Shown: positions 7,726 through 16,705 of the stretch, piece by piece
Numbering within the stretch: the stretch's first letter is position 1
Layout of the letters: each line of letters opens with the position of its first letter
Assembly: GCF_012044895.1 (NCBI RefSeq)
Contig: NZ_CP050695.1
Span: forward strand, 1,332,501 to 1,396,500
Length of the DNA stretch: 64,000 nt
Direction of reading: 5' to 3'
DNA from: Aquisalimonas sp. 2447
GTDB lineage: Bacteria; Pseudomonadota; Gammaproteobacteria; Nitrococcales; Aquisalimonadaceae
Made by a program: the position numbers and the translations under genes
Notes under the pieces: model-generated
What the model saw: the letters and a program-made list of their open reading frames with translations, nothing else
What the model was told of the DNA's origin: nothing
The model's database searches: none

Positions 7726-8088
7726 ATGAAGCAAGCAGGCCCGAAACTGCCGAGGGCGTTGCCCCTCGGTCCGACAGTGGTCCTGATCGCCGATATGCAT
7801 TGGGACGCCGGAGATGACACGATGGGCTTGTTCATCGCGTTTCAGCGCACCGATGGCGACTCGGCCGGCTCGCTATTCTTCTCCGTGGACGGAAGGAGGA
7901 TCGGCTTCGATGCCGACCACCCTGCATCAACTGACGGGCTGGAGCGACTGCGCGCACATCTGCTGCGAGACTGCCGCGTGAACGCGGATGTTGCGCAGGA
8001 TGCTCTGGATGAACTGCTCGCGACGTTGCGCGATATTCTGGGTGATGTACCGGTGCCGCCCGATCTTAGTGACCGCCTGGACGAGTAG
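7726..8088 (+). CDS. Conserved-looking hypothetical protein
   Basis: A 120-residue acidic soluble protein, preceded by GGAGGG about 9 bases before the ATG. The sequence (VVLIADMHWDAGDDTMGLF, then GSLFFSVDGRRIGFDADHP) looks like a beta-rich domain followed by a helical tail rich in Asp/Leu. It lies within a zone of broken genes, but its own frame and ribosome site are intact. I recognise no family or motif. Confidence 0.5.
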   Translation: MKQAGPKLPRALPLGPTVVLIADMHWDAGDDTMGLFIAFQRTDGDSAGSLFFSVDGRRIGFDADHPASTDGLERLRAHLLRDCRVNADVAQDALDELLATLRDILGDVPVPPDLSDRLDE

Positions 8089-8109
8089 TGCCTCGGGCAA
8101 CCGATGCGC

Positions 8110-8758
8110 CTACATGCTTTGCTGCTGTACCGCCCGAGAGGAACTACGGGTCAGAAGACGCAGCGCCCCCGCGTAGTCCAGACCGATGGAGTGCCCCTCG
8201 ACGCTTATCCAGCCATAGTCCACGAACCGGCGGAAGAGCCGGCTGACGGTCTCCGGCACGAGCCCGAAATAGTTGCCGAGTTCGTGCCGGGACATGCGCA
8301 AGCGAATCGGCGTGGCGGCAAGGCCGCGTTGGGCGTATCGGTCCGACAGGCTGATCAAGAATGTGGCGAGGCGCCAACTCCCCGAACGGGATTTTGCACA
8401 CGCGGGTCGTTTCCAGGGCCGCGGCCGTGGACGGATGGGCATCGAAACCGATGGCGTCCAGCCCCAACAGTTCGCCGGGAAGGTGGAATGCGGTGATCTG
8501 CTCTTCGCCGTCCTCGGTAACGGTCACGCTTTTCATTGCGCCGACACGGATGGCGTAAACTGAGTGAAACCGCTGACCCGAACGATAGACGATCTCCCGC
8601 CGCGCCAAGGCGTGTCTCCGTTCGACGATGCCGTCGAGGGCGTCGATGCCGGCGGTATCCAGTGCGACCGGCAGGCACAGGTCATTCAGGCTGCAGCTCG
8701 TGCAGCTCTCTCGGAGGTTGCGGGTACGCGGTTCGGTGCCGGGCTGGCGTTCGGCCAT
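8110..8758 (-). pseudogene. fnr: FNR-family transcription regulator with internal deletion and frameshift
   Basis: The 5' part encodes an FNR N-terminus with the [4Fe-4S] cysteines CxxCx5C (SCTSCSLNDLCLP) and the fourth Cys in RVCKIPFGEL. The frame then breaks near 8385. A second frame continues directly with the DNA-binding half (LATFLISLSDRYAQRG, then LGNYFGLVPETVSRLFRRF), the helix-turn-helix of FNR. The roughly 45 residues that normally lie between, including the long dimerisation helix, are missing. A strong ribosome site (GGAGGAG) is still present. Oxygen-sensing FNR dimers could not form from this gene. Confidence 0.85.
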
Positions 8759-9020
8759 CGCGAGGTCTCCTCCAACCTCTTCGTGTTCCGTGTGTCACCG
8801 CGGGCGCCGGGGCACCCGTTCCGACAGGCTGTGCTCTCCTTCGCGTCAGTGGGGCAGGCTGTTTCCGATATGGTGCGACCGTAGGCTTCCCTCATGCGTA
8901 GACACCTCCTCGCCCGAGCCTACAACCGTTTTCGGCGGTAAAGCAGACGCTGAACAATTGCGCGGGAAGGACCGCTGCGGGTCGCCAATCGCCTGTTGAC
9001 CGTATTCGGAAGGGCTTGGT

Positions 9021-10049
9021 TTAGCGCCAACAGCCCGTACGCTCGGCCTTGTTTGCCGAAACGGCTGCCATGGCTTCGACCAGAAGACGCGCGGCGAGAA
9101 TGGATGTTGTACCACTAGCCGTATCGAAATCCGGTGAGACCTCTACGACGTCGAAACCGCAAAAGCCCCTTTCTGCAGCGAGACGCACGCCACGAATGAT
9201 CTCACGGCTAGTTAGACCTCCAGGCTCGGGGCTGTTGGTGCCCGGGGCGAAGGCCGGATCCACGCCGTCGATGTCCACGGAAATATAGATCGGCCGAGTC
9301 CCACCCATGGAGGCGATCGCGCGTGCGCGCTCGGTGACGGCATGAATTCCGTCGCGCTCAACCGCTTCCATGGTGAACACACTGATCCCAAGCTCCTGGG
9401 CCAAGATCGGCCACTCCGGGAGGTTGCGAGGGCCACGTGCGCCAATGACCACGATTTGCTGCGGGTTCAACGCATTCAACTCGGCAATTCGCTTAAGCGG
9501 TGAGGCACGGGTCAGACGGTCTCCGGCCAGGGCCTCGCTAAGATCAAGGTGGGTGTCGAAGACGATCAGGCCAGCTGTACTGCTCTCCAGGTCTGCCGTC
9601 GCGGCACGGACGGCCGGATAGGTCACGCCGTGGTCGCCACCGATGGTCAAGGGCGCTGCTCCGGCGGTGCGGATATCGGCGATGCGCTGCTCCAGGCGGA
9701 GGTAGCTCTCGGCCGTATTCGGCGGGCAGACGTCCACGTCACCGGCGTCGGCAAGGTGCAAATGGGCAAACATGTCGAGATCCCAGTCCAGATGGTACTC
9801 ACCGAACAGAAGGGAGTACTTCCGGATTTCCTGCGGCGCGCGTCGGGTAGCGCCGCCGCGAAACGTCGCGATGCCATCGTAGGGCATGCCGACCACGGCC
9901 AGGTCGAGCCCCTGTGGCAAGGCTCCGCTGTAGTGCGACACCCCCATGAAGGGCGGCACGTCGGAATAGATGCAGGGTACGTCCCGGGGCCGGAGACTGT
10001 CCGGTGCTGATTTCCCAGAACTGCTGTCGTCATGAGGGGCGCGGGGCAT
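9021..10049 (-). CDS. Ureohydrolase (arginase/agmatinase family), first of two
   Basis: A 342-residue enzyme; the start is chosen at ATG 10047-10049 after AAGGAG. Arginase-fold manganese ligands are present: GGDH, D-T-H-L-D (canonical DAHxD with Ala to Thr) and SVDIDGVDPAFAPG. Members cleave the guanidino group of agmatine, guanidinobutyrate, guanidinopropionate or similar to urea plus an amine or amino acid. It is the last gene of a nine-gene operon, 44 bases after an omega-amino-acid aminotransferase. The neighbours suggest a guanidino carboxylic acid rather than agmatine. The exact substrate cannot be read from the sequence. Confidence 0.88.
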   Translation of the reverse strand: MPRAPHDDSSSGKSAPDSLRPRDVPCIYSDVPPFMGVSHYSGALPQGLDLAVVGMPYDGIATFRGGATRRAPQEIRKYSLLFGEYHLDWDLDMFAHLHLADAGDVDVCPPNTAESYLRLEQRIADIRTAGAAPLTIGGDHGVTYPAVRAATADLESSTAGLIVFDTHLDLSEALAGDRLTRASPLKRIAELNALNPQQIVVIGARGPRNLPEWPILAQELGISVFTMEAVERDGIHAVTERARAIASMGGTRPIYISVDIDGVDPAFAPGTNSPEPGGLTSREIIRGVRLAAERGFCGFDVVEVSPDFDTASGTTSILAARLLVEAMAAVSANKAERTGCWR

Positions 10050-10093
10050 GGGTCGGACTCCTTGGGAGTTGTTCAGTGTTTCCCTTGGGGGTG

Positions 10094-11437
10094 TCAGAGC
10101 AACTCGTGAATGGCATCGCCGACCGCATTGACAAGCCGTTCGATTTCTTCGGCGGTGCTGATGAAGGGTGGGCCGAGCTGAATGGTGTCGCCCCCGGAAC
10201 GGACGTAGAACCCCATATCCCAGCATTTCATGGCGATCTCGAAGGGGCGTCGTGCGGGTTCACCCGGGTAGCTCTCGATCTGCAGCGCGCCGGCAAACCC
10301 GCAGTTGCGTATGTCGCTGACGTAAGGTGCACCGCGCAGGCTGTGCAGGGCCTGCTCGAAGTTGGGACTCATGTCCCTGACCCGATCTGCAAGGCACTCC
10401 TGTTCCAGGATGTCGAGGCAGGCCAGCGCGGCCGCACACGCCACGGGATGGGCGGAGTAGGTGTAGCCATGGGGGAACTCCACCATGTACTCGGGGCCAC
10501 CCTCTTTCATGAAGGTGTCATAGATGTCACTGCCAACCGCCACACCACCCATGGGAATAGCGCCGTTAGTGATCTGTTTGGCAAAGTTCAGCATATCCGG
10601 CACGACGCCGAATACCTCCGCCCCCGTGTTGGCACCCATGCGTCCGAAACCGGTGATGACCTCATCGAAGATGAGCAGAATGTCATGGGCGTCACAGATC
10701 TCCCGCAGGCGCTGGAGATATCCCTTGGGCGGGGGGAGTACACCCACCGATCCGGCCATCGGCTCAACAATCACGGCAGCAATGTTGGAGGCGTCGTGGA
10801 GGGCGATCAGTTCCAGAAGGTCATCGGCCCGTTCTGCGCCTGTTTCCGGGAGGCCGCGTGTGAAGGCATTCTCGGGCATCAGTGTGTGAGGCAGATGGTC
10901 CGCGTTCAGGCCCTCACCGAACGGGGTGCGGTTAGCGCCGATACCACCGACGCTGATGCCGCCGAAGTTGACCCCATGGTAGCTCTTGGCGCGACCGATC
11001 AACTTGGTCTTCGCCGGTTTTCCCTTCTTTCGCCAGTAGGCTCGGGCGATCTTCAGCGACGTGTCGGCGCTCTCCGAGCCTGAGCCCGTGAAGAACACAT
11101 GATTCAGACCGGTGGGTAAATAATCCCGGAGGCGGTGAGCCAGCTCAAAGGCCTTGGGGTGCCCGAACTGGAATGCCGGCGCGTAGTCCAGCTGGTTCAT
11201 TTGCCCGGTAACCGCCTCGTTGATCTCCTTGCGGTTGTGGCCGGCCCCGCACGTCCACAACCCCGAGACGCCGTCGAAGACACGACGTCCGTTGCTGTCG
11301 GTGAAATATGCGCCATCCGCGCTGACGATCATACGCGGCTCGGACTTGAACCGGCGATTGCCCGTAAACGGCATCCAGTAGGCGTCAAGCTGTTCGGCGG
11401 ATAGGCCGCAGCCGGTCTGATTCTGAAAGTTGGTCAA
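10094..11437 (-). CDS. Omega-amino acid:pyruvate aminotransferase (beta-alanine transaminase type)
   Basis: A 447-residue class III PLP aminotransferase. The N-terminus (YWMPFTGNRRFKSEPRMI) and GVSGLWTCGAGHNRKEI are typical of the beta-alanine:pyruvate transaminase group. Other marks are FFTGSGSESADTSLKIAR (cofactor phosphate), FDEVITGFGRMG (PLP Asp) and NFAKQITNGAIPMGG (Schiff-base Lys). It would convert beta-alanine or another omega-amino acid plus pyruvate to a semialdehyde plus alanine. It sits between two ureohydrolase genes and can take up their product, if that product is beta-alanine or GABA. Confidence 0.92.
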   Translation of the reverse strand: MTNFQNQTGCGLSAEQLDAYWMPFTGNRRFKSEPRMIVSADGAYFTDSNGRRVFDGVSGLWTCGAGHNRKEINEAVTGQMNQLDYAPAFQFGHPKAFELAHRLRDYLPTGLNHVFFTGSGSESADTSLKIARAYWRKKGKPAKTKLIGRAKSYHGVNFGGISVGGIGANRTPFGEGLNADHLPHTLMPENAFTRGLPETGAERADDLLELIALHDASNIAAVIVEPMAGSVGVLPPPKGYLQRLREICDAHDILLIFDEVITGFGRMGANTGAEVFGVVPDMLNFAKQITNGAIPMGGVAVGSDIYDTFMKEGGPEYMVEFPHGYTYSAHPVACAAALACLDILEQECLADRVRDMSPNFEQALHSLRGAPYVSDIRNCGFAGALQIESYPGEPARRPFEIAMKCWDMGFYVRSGGDTIQLGPPFISTAEEIERLVNAVGDAIHELL

Positions 11438-11503
11438 AACGTCACCGTGGTTGGTATTGGGATTTCCAGCCTTGCCAAAACAACAAAGGCACAGGATCGA
11501 ACA

Positions 11504-12481
11504 TTATCTTCTGCGAGCTACTGCATCAGCGAGCACGCAAAGGAGTTCGAACATCATGGTTGCGCCTGTGAGCGCTGTAAGCCCAGAACTGTCGAATGGC
11601 GGGGACACTTCCATGACATCGCCGCCTATCAGGTTCAGTCCGCGCAGACCGCGCAGCATCGTCTGCGCGTCCACGGTAGAGAAGCCGCCGATCTCGGGGG
11701 TGCCCGTGCCCGGTGCGTAGACGGGGTCGAGGCAGTCCACGTCGAAGGTCACGTAGGTTGGCGCATCGCCGACGATCTCATGAATTTCGTCGAGAACGCC
11801 TCTCGGACCGAGTTCGAAGAACTCCTCCATCTCGATCACGCGGACGCCCTGTTCCAGCGCCCAGTCCAGATCGCTAGCGGCGTACATGGAGCCACGAATC
11901 CCGATCTGTATGACCCGGTTCGGTTCCAGCAACCCCTCCTCGATGGCACGCCGGAACGGTGTGCCATGGGTATAGGGATTGTTGCCGAAATAGGTGTCGT
12001 TGGTGTCGGAGTGGGCATCGAACTGCACCATGGCCACCGGCCGTTCCCGGGCGATGCCGCGCAGGATCGGGAGTGAGCCCAGATGGTCTCCACCCGCAGT
12101 GAGTGGCACGGCGCCCGCCTCATGGATGCGGCGGAAGTGGTTCGTTACCCATTCAAGGGTCTGCTGCAGGTCGATGGGGTTGACCGGGGCGTCACCCAGG
12201 TCGGCCACACGGCAAAGATCGTAGGGGGACACGCGGCTGGCCTGATGAACGGCGCGCATGAGTGTGGACTGGCTGCGTATCTCCCGTGGCCCATGCCGCT
12301 GGCCCACGCGGTTGGTGGAACCGCTGTCCCACGGCAGGCCCAGTAAGGCGATGTCGACCCGAGTTGGATCCTCGATCTGCGGCAGGCGCATGAACGTTGA
12401 GCGGCCGGCATAACGGGGCACTTCGCTGCCGCCCAGGGGGCGAAACTCGTTCTCATCGGAGTGCATGGAGTCGTTACTCAC
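11504..12481 (-). CDS. Ureohydrolase (arginase/agmatinase family), second of two
   Basis: A 325-residue protein with intact metal ligands (AGGDHLGSLP, FDAHSDTNDTYFG, FDVDCLDPVYAPGTGTPE), closer to the canonical SpeB/GbuA/GpuA pattern than the neighbouring paralogue. The start is GTG 12479-12481, overlapping the stop of the M20 gene as GTGA, which implies coupled translation. An internal ATG five codons on is an alternative. The product is urea plus an amino compound. Two different ureohydrolases in one operon suggest two related substrates, or a hetero-oligomer with one non-canonical subunit. Confidence 0.9.
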   Translation of the reverse strand: MSNDSMHSDENEFRPLGGSEVPRYAGRSTFMRLPQIEDPTRVDIALLGLPWDSGSTNRVGQRHGPREIRSQSTLMRAVHQASRVSPYDLCRVADLGDAPVNPIDLQQTLEWVTNHFRRIHEAGAVPLTAGGDHLGSLPILRGIARERPVAMVQFDAHSDTNDTYFGNNPYTHGTPFRRAIEEGLLEPNRVIQIGIRGSMYAASDLDWALEQGVRVIEMEEFFELGPRGVLDEIHEIVGDAPTYVTFDVDCLDPVYAPGTGTPEIGGFSTVDAQTMLRGLRGLNLIGGDVMEVSPPFDSSGLTALTGATMMFELLCVLADAVARRR

Positions 12482-13740
12482 TGGTTGGCAAGCCGCAGGG
12501 CCGTGGCGGCGATGAGGCGCGCGCCGGCCAGCGCATCCCGGGGCGTGATGTTCTCCGCCGGGTGATGACTGACCCCGTTCTCGCAGGGGATGAACACCAT
12601 GCCTGTGGGGCAGTGTCCCGCCAAGTGAATTGCGTCATGGAACGCGCCGGAGACCAGCCGCGGCGCGTCGATGTTCAACTCGCTGGCGGCGGCCTCCATG
12701 GTCTCCACCACGGACGACGGGAAATCCACCGGGTCGATGCGGGAGAGGTGCTCAAGCGTCACGTGACAACCCGCCCACTGCTCAGCCGCCAGCCCCTTGA
12801 AACGCGCGTCTAGGGCATCCAGGGTCGCGCCCTCGGGATGGCGTAGGTCGACAGTGAATACCACCTGATCGGGAATCGTGTTCACCGAGCCCGGATGCAC
12901 CTGAAACCGACCCACCGTGAAGCGGACGCGGTCGTCTGGATCGCGACAAAGCTCCCGCAGGGCCATGGTCAGCGCGCAGGCGGCCTCCAGCGCATCAGCG
13001 CGGGCAGCCCGAGGCGTGGTTCCGGCGTGATCGGCACGGCCGTTCACAGTCATGCGGTACCAGCTCACCCCCTGGATGCCGGTGACCACCCCGGCGGAAT
13101 GGCCCCCGCGCTCCAGTACCGGCCCCTGCTCGATATGGGCCTCCAAGAACGCGTGGACCGGGGTGCCGAACCCGACACGCGGCACGTCCATGGTGTCCAG
13201 CCGTGCCAGACAGGCGTCTACGGCGTCACCAAAGGTGACGCCCTGATCGTCTTCGAGCGCGCGTGTGGCCTCGAGGGTGCGCGTGCCGCTGAAGCATGCC
13301 GAACCTGAGGTACCGGGTGCGAAGCGCACCCCCTCTTCGTTGGTCCACGACACCACTTCGACAGGCCGTCGCGTGGAGGCGTCGCACTGGTGCAGCGCCT
13401 TCAACAGCTGCAGGCCGGCGAGCACGCCGAAGGCACCGTCGTAGACACCCCCCGCGGGCTGGCTATCCAGATGGCTCCCCACCAGCACCGGATCAAGGTC
13501 GGGCTCCAGACCCGGCCGGTGCAGAAAGACGTTGGCGGCGCCATCCACCCGCGCAGTGCAACCAAGGTGTTTGCCCTGCTCAATGAGCCAGATGCGCGCC
13601 TCCACGTCGTTTGCGTCCAGCGTAAGCCTGCCGACTCCACCGTCATCGCGCCGGCCATAGACGGCGAGGTCGTGCAGATCCCGCCACAGATCGTCACCGT
13701 CCATCGCCTCGATGACGGAGTGTGTCGTGTTATTGCTCAT
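12478..13740 (-). CDS. M20-family amidohydrolase (N-carbamoyl amino acid hydrolase / allantoate amidohydrolase type)
   Basis: A 420-residue Zn-dependent hydrolase. Conserved blocks are GSHLDSQPAGGVYDGAFGVL (metal His and Asp), WTNEEGVRFAP (catalytic and metal Glu), EAHIEQGPVLE (metal His), a DHAGTTPRAARADAL dimerisation segment, and SHHPAENI near the end (metal His). The group removes a carbamoyl or ureido group to give amine, CO2 and NH3; members include beta-ureidopropionase and allantoate amidohydrolase. Next to a DUF1989 protein and a beta-alanine transaminase, a ureido acid such as N-carbamoyl-beta-alanine is a plausible substrate. An ATG four codons upstream is an equally possible start. 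Confidence 0.88.
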   Translation of the reverse strand: MSNNTTHSVIEAMDGDDLWRDLHDLAVYGRRDDGGVGRLTLDANDVEARIWLIEQGKHLGCTARVDGAANVFLHRPGLEPDLDPVLVGSHLDSQPAGGVYDGAFGVLAGLQLLKALHQCDASTRRPVEVVSWTNEEGVRFAPGTSGSACFSGTRTLEATRALEDDQGVTFGDAVDACLARLDTMDVPRVGFGTPVHAFLEAHIEQGPVLERGGHSAGVVTGIQGVSWYRMTVNGRADHAGTTPRAARADALEAACALTMALRELCRDPDDRVRFTVGRFQVHPGSVNTIPDQVVFTVDLRHPEGATLDALDARFKGLAAEQWAGCHVTLEHLSRIDPVDFPSSVVETMEAAASELNIDAPRLVSGAFHDAIHLAGHCPTGMVFIPCENGVSHHPAENITPRDALAGARLIAATALRLANQ

Positions 13741-13765
13741 CGCGGGTCCCATTCATGAACAGGCG

Positions 13766-14476
13766 TTAGCCGTCATGCACTTCGAAATGGACTTCCACCG
13801 GTACGCACTCGCGCCCATTGATAGGAATAATGTCCTGGGGACAGGCGGACATGGCGACAATACAGTCCATCTCCGCTTTCAGATCCACGTAGTCTCCGGG
13901 GTTGGCCACCGGGGCTTCCCACTCGATGCCCATGCGTTGGTTCACGGGAATGTTCATCCAGATATTGAAGGGCTGGGGAACCTCGTTGACCGGCGTCTTT
14001 ATGGCCTGCATGGCCAGACGCAGGTTATCCGAGCAGTTGTCGTGATAATCCTCCACACCCAAGGTCATGTAACGGTACAGGTCGCAGGCGGCGATCAGCG
14101 TGTCGTGCACGCCCGGGGACGTGTCCGCCGTGAGCGTCATCATTGGACGGCGCCGATTGCTGAGCAGCGGATCACCGACTTTCGGAATGAGCCCGTCGAT
14201 CCAGGCGCGGGCATGCTCCATGGAAATGAACTCATTGATGTTGGCGGTGCTGAACGCCCACGTGTCGCACACCTGGGTGCCATGGGTGTTGATGATGCGG
14301 ATTGTCTGTCCGGCCTTCACCCGCACGGCCCGACCGCAGCGGGCCGGCACAGTGTAACGCTCACCCAGGCTGGGGGTGCCGTCAGGGGAAATCGGATTGT
14401 GCAGGGAAGCGTTCTCCCCGCATGGTTGGCCGTTGTTCGTGGGGTGTGTGGCAATACGCGCGTGATCGAAAGTCAT
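13766..14476 (-). CDS. DUF1989 (urea carboxylase-associated family) protein
   Basis: A 236-residue protein; the start at 14474-14476 follows AAGGAG. The sequence has family hallmarks: ERYTVPARCGRAVRVKAGQT, then NTHGTQVCDTWAFST, SNRRRPMMTLTADTSPGVHD, and NIWMNIPVNQRMGIEWEAP near the C-terminus. Members of this family include the two subunits of carboxyguanidine deiminase, so at least some are C-N hydrolases acting on guanidino carbon. Only one such gene is present here, with no urea carboxylase beside it. I infer it deiminates a guanidino compound to a ureido compound that the M20 enzyme then cleaves. That is untested. Confidence 0.9.
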   Translation of the reverse strand: MTFDHARIATHPTNNGQPCGENASLHNPISPDGTPSLGERYTVPARCGRAVRVKAGQTIRIINTHGTQVCDTWAFSTANINEFISMEHARAWIDGLIPKVGDPLLSNRRRPMMTLTADTSPGVHDTLIAACDLYRYMTLGVEDYHDNCSDNLRLAMQAIKTPVNEVPQPFNIWMNIPVNQRMGIEWEAPVANPGDYVDLKAEMDCIVAMSACPQDIIPINGRECVPVEVHFEVHDG

Positions 14477-14498
14477 GGGCTTCTCCTTGTCAGTCAAT

Positions 14499-15308
14499 TT
14501 AGATGCTGCGCTCTCGCCAGGTCGTCAGGAACTGCTGCAACCTGGGACTTTGCGGCTGTTGGAACAGGGATTTCGGTTCTCCGGATTCGACGATGTGACC
14601 GGCATCCATGAACACGACGCGGTCGGCGACATGCGCCGCGAAACCCATTTCGTGGGTGACGATCACCATGGTCATGCCCTCGTTGGCGAGTTGTTTCATG
14701 ACCTCAAGCACTTCACCCACCAGTTCCGGGTCAAGTGCGGACGTGGGCTCGTCGAAGAACATCACCTGAGGCTTCATGGCCAGTGCTCGGGCAATGGCCA
14801 CTCGCTGTTTCTGGCCCCCGGAGAGCTGCTCTGGGTACTGGTTTGCTTGAGCCGAAAGACCCACGCGCTCAAGCATGGCAAGACCTTCTTTCTGCGCTTG
14901 CTTACGGCTCAAACCGCTCACCTGACGGGGCGCTTCGGTGACGTTGCCGAGTGCGGTGAGGTGCGGCCACAGGTGAAAATGCTGGAAAACCATGCCCACC
15001 GGCCGGCGAACTCGGTCCACGGCCCGACTGCTGGCGCGCACGCGTTTGCCGCCGCCATCCACGTAGCCCAGGAGCTCACCGTTGATACGCACGTCTCCGT
15101 GATCGTAGGGCTCGAGAAACGCCAGACAGCGGAGCAGCGTTGATTTTCCGGAACCGGATGGGCCGATTACACAGACGACCTCTGACTCGGCCACTTGAAA
15201 ATCGATGTCCGTCAGCACATGCGTGTCGCCGAATGCCTTGCTGAGACCGGTCGCCTCGACCACGTGACCTTGTTCTGCCTGCGCGCCCTTGCTTTTAGCC
15301 GCTCGCAT
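14499..15308 (-). CDS. Polar amino acid ABC transporter, ATP-binding protein
   Basis: A 269-residue ABC ATPase of the HisP/GlnQ group: Walker [11 protein letters not shown]-loop [16 protein letters not shown], signature [16 protein letters not shown], Walker [16 protein letters not shown], and switch His in VTHEMGF. It overlaps the upstream permease gene by 14 bases. It powers import with the two permeases and the binding protein of this operon. The 22-base gap to the DUF1989 gene places import and catabolism in the same transcript. Confidence 0.95.
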   Translation of the reverse strand: MRAAKSKGAQAEQGHVVEATGLSKAFGDTHVLTDIDFQVAESEVVCVIGPSGSGKSTLLRCLAFLEPYDHGDVRINGELLGYVDGGGKRVRASSRAVDRVRRPVGMVFQHFHLWPHLTALGNVTEAPRQVSGLSRKQAQKEGLAMLERVGLSAQANQYPEQLSGGQKQRVAIARALAMKPQVMFFDEPTSALDPELVGEVLEVMKQLANEGMTMVIVTHEMGFAAHVADRVVFMDAGHIVESGEPKSLFQQPQSPRLQQFLTTWRERSI

Positions 15309-15975
15309 GATTGGTACCTCGTTGGGGAACAGTTGTCAGGCGGCGCTCCAGGAAATAGCCACCGCGTGCGATGAGCTCGATGATCAGCCAGTACAGCAGC
15401 GCCACGGCCATGTAGGGCTCGATCACCACAAAGGTCTGGTTGACGATATCTGTGGCGTTCTTGGTGAGATCATTCACCGATATCACGGAGAGCAGAGCGG
15501 ATTCCTTCACGAGGATGACGAGTTGGTTCGTGCCGGGAGGCACGATCAGCCGGAGCATTTGCGGGATCTCGATGCGGATGAGACTTCTGAGTCGGGGAAT
15601 ACCCAGCATCCGTGCCGCCTCCAACTGCCCGGCCGACACGGATTGGAAACCGCTGCGGAAAATCTCCGCGAAATACCCTGCGCCATAGAAGCCAATCCCT
15701 AGCACCCCGGCTGTTGCTGCATCCAGGCGCAAGCCAAAGCTCGGGCCGCCGTAGTAGAGCAAGAACAGGATCACCAACAGAGGTACACCACGTGCCACCT
15801 CTACGTAAGCGGCGACGAACCAGCCAAACAGCCTCGGTAGGGCGAGGCGCAAGGTGGCGAGGACAAGGCCGAGGGACAGCGCGAGCACGCACCCCAGGAA
15901 ACAGATCCAAACGGTATTCCACAGCCCCTCGAGAATCAGGTCGTGGTAGTCGATGAGCAGCTGAAAATCGATCAT
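15295..15975 (-). CDS. Polar amino acid ABC transporter, permease 1
   Basis: A 226-residue inner-membrane protein of the HisM/GlnP type, with five helices and the EAA loop ([20 protein letters not shown]) that contacts the ATPase. Family blocks [20 protein letters not shown] and [16 protein letters not shown] are clear. It pairs with the second permease, which ends 10 bases upstream. Confidence 0.95.
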   Translation of the reverse strand: MIDFQLLIDYHDLILEGLWNTVWICFLGCVLALSLGLVLATLRLALPRLFGWFVAAYVEVARGVPLLVILFLLYYGGPSFGLRLDAATAGVLGIGFYGAGYFAEIFRSGFQSVSAGQLEAARMLGIPRLRSLIRIEIPQMLRLIVPPGTNQLVILVKESALLSVISVNDLTKNATDIVNQTFVVIEPYMAVALLYWLIIELIARGGYFLERRLTTVPQRGTNHASG

Positions 15976-15984
15976 CCCTGACTC

Positions 15985-16641
15985 CTAATACGCTGCAAGG
16001 CCACCGCGCTGGCGACGCTCAAGTTGCCGGCCGACCTGTGCGAGTACCAGGTTCACCGCGAGGTAAATCGCCCCAGCCGCCAGATAGGTCTCCAGCGGAT
16101 CAAAAGTCCTCGCTGCGATCTGCTGGCTGACCCGCATGAGTTCGGTTACCGCGATCACTGATACCAAAGAAGAGTTCTTGAGAATCGTGATCATCTCGTT
16201 GGTCAGAGGTGGCAGAATCAAACGGAACATCTGCGGTACGAGAATCCGTCGGCGCATCGTCCAGCCGTTCATGCCCAGCATCCGCGCGGCCTCAGTTTGC
16301 CCTGGAGGGATGTGCGCCAGACCACTGCGAAAGATCTCTGCCTGGAAAGCTGTCGTATTCATCGTCAGGGCGATGATGGCGGCGAGCACGGGGGCGACTT
16401 CCAGACCGACTTCCGGTAGCAGGTAATAGACCAGTAGCAGCTGAAGGAGTATGGGTGTGCCACGCCAGAAGCTGCGATACACGCCGCAAGGCCATCGCAC
16501 GATGCGGTATCGGCTCATCAGACCGAAGGCCAGCAGTAACCCCGTGAACAGACCGATACCGATCGCTGACAGCGACACGATGAGCGTTGTGAGTAGCCCC
16601 TGGAGTAAAACACCGTGGTAACCGAGAAGTATGTCCAGCAT
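15985..16641 (-). CDS. Polar amino acid ABC transporter, permease 2
   Basis: A 218-residue partner permease. It shows YRSFWRGTPILLQLLLVYYL in the first conserved segment, an EAA loop (HIPPGQTEAARMLGMNGWTM) and a KNSSLVSVIAVTELM segment, all typical of the HisM/HisQ group. It forms a heterodimer with the adjacent permease and lies 64 bases downstream of the binding-protein gene. Confidence 0.95.
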   Translation of the reverse strand: MLDILLGYHGVLLQGLLTTLIVSLSAIGIGLFTGLLLAFGLMSRYRIVRWPCGVYRSFWRGTPILLQLLLVYYLLPEVGLEVAPVLAAIIALTMNTTAFQAEIFRSGLAHIPPGQTEAARMLGMNGWTMRRRILVPQMFRLILPPLTNEMITILKNSSLVSVIAVTELMRVSQQIAARTFDPLETYLAAGAIYLAVNLVLAQVGRQLERRQRGGLAAY

Positions 16642-16705
16642 GGAATGACTCGCGCGGGCGGGTTGGGCCGGTCATCGCGCAGCGGATGACCGGCCGGCCT
16701 GGTGC

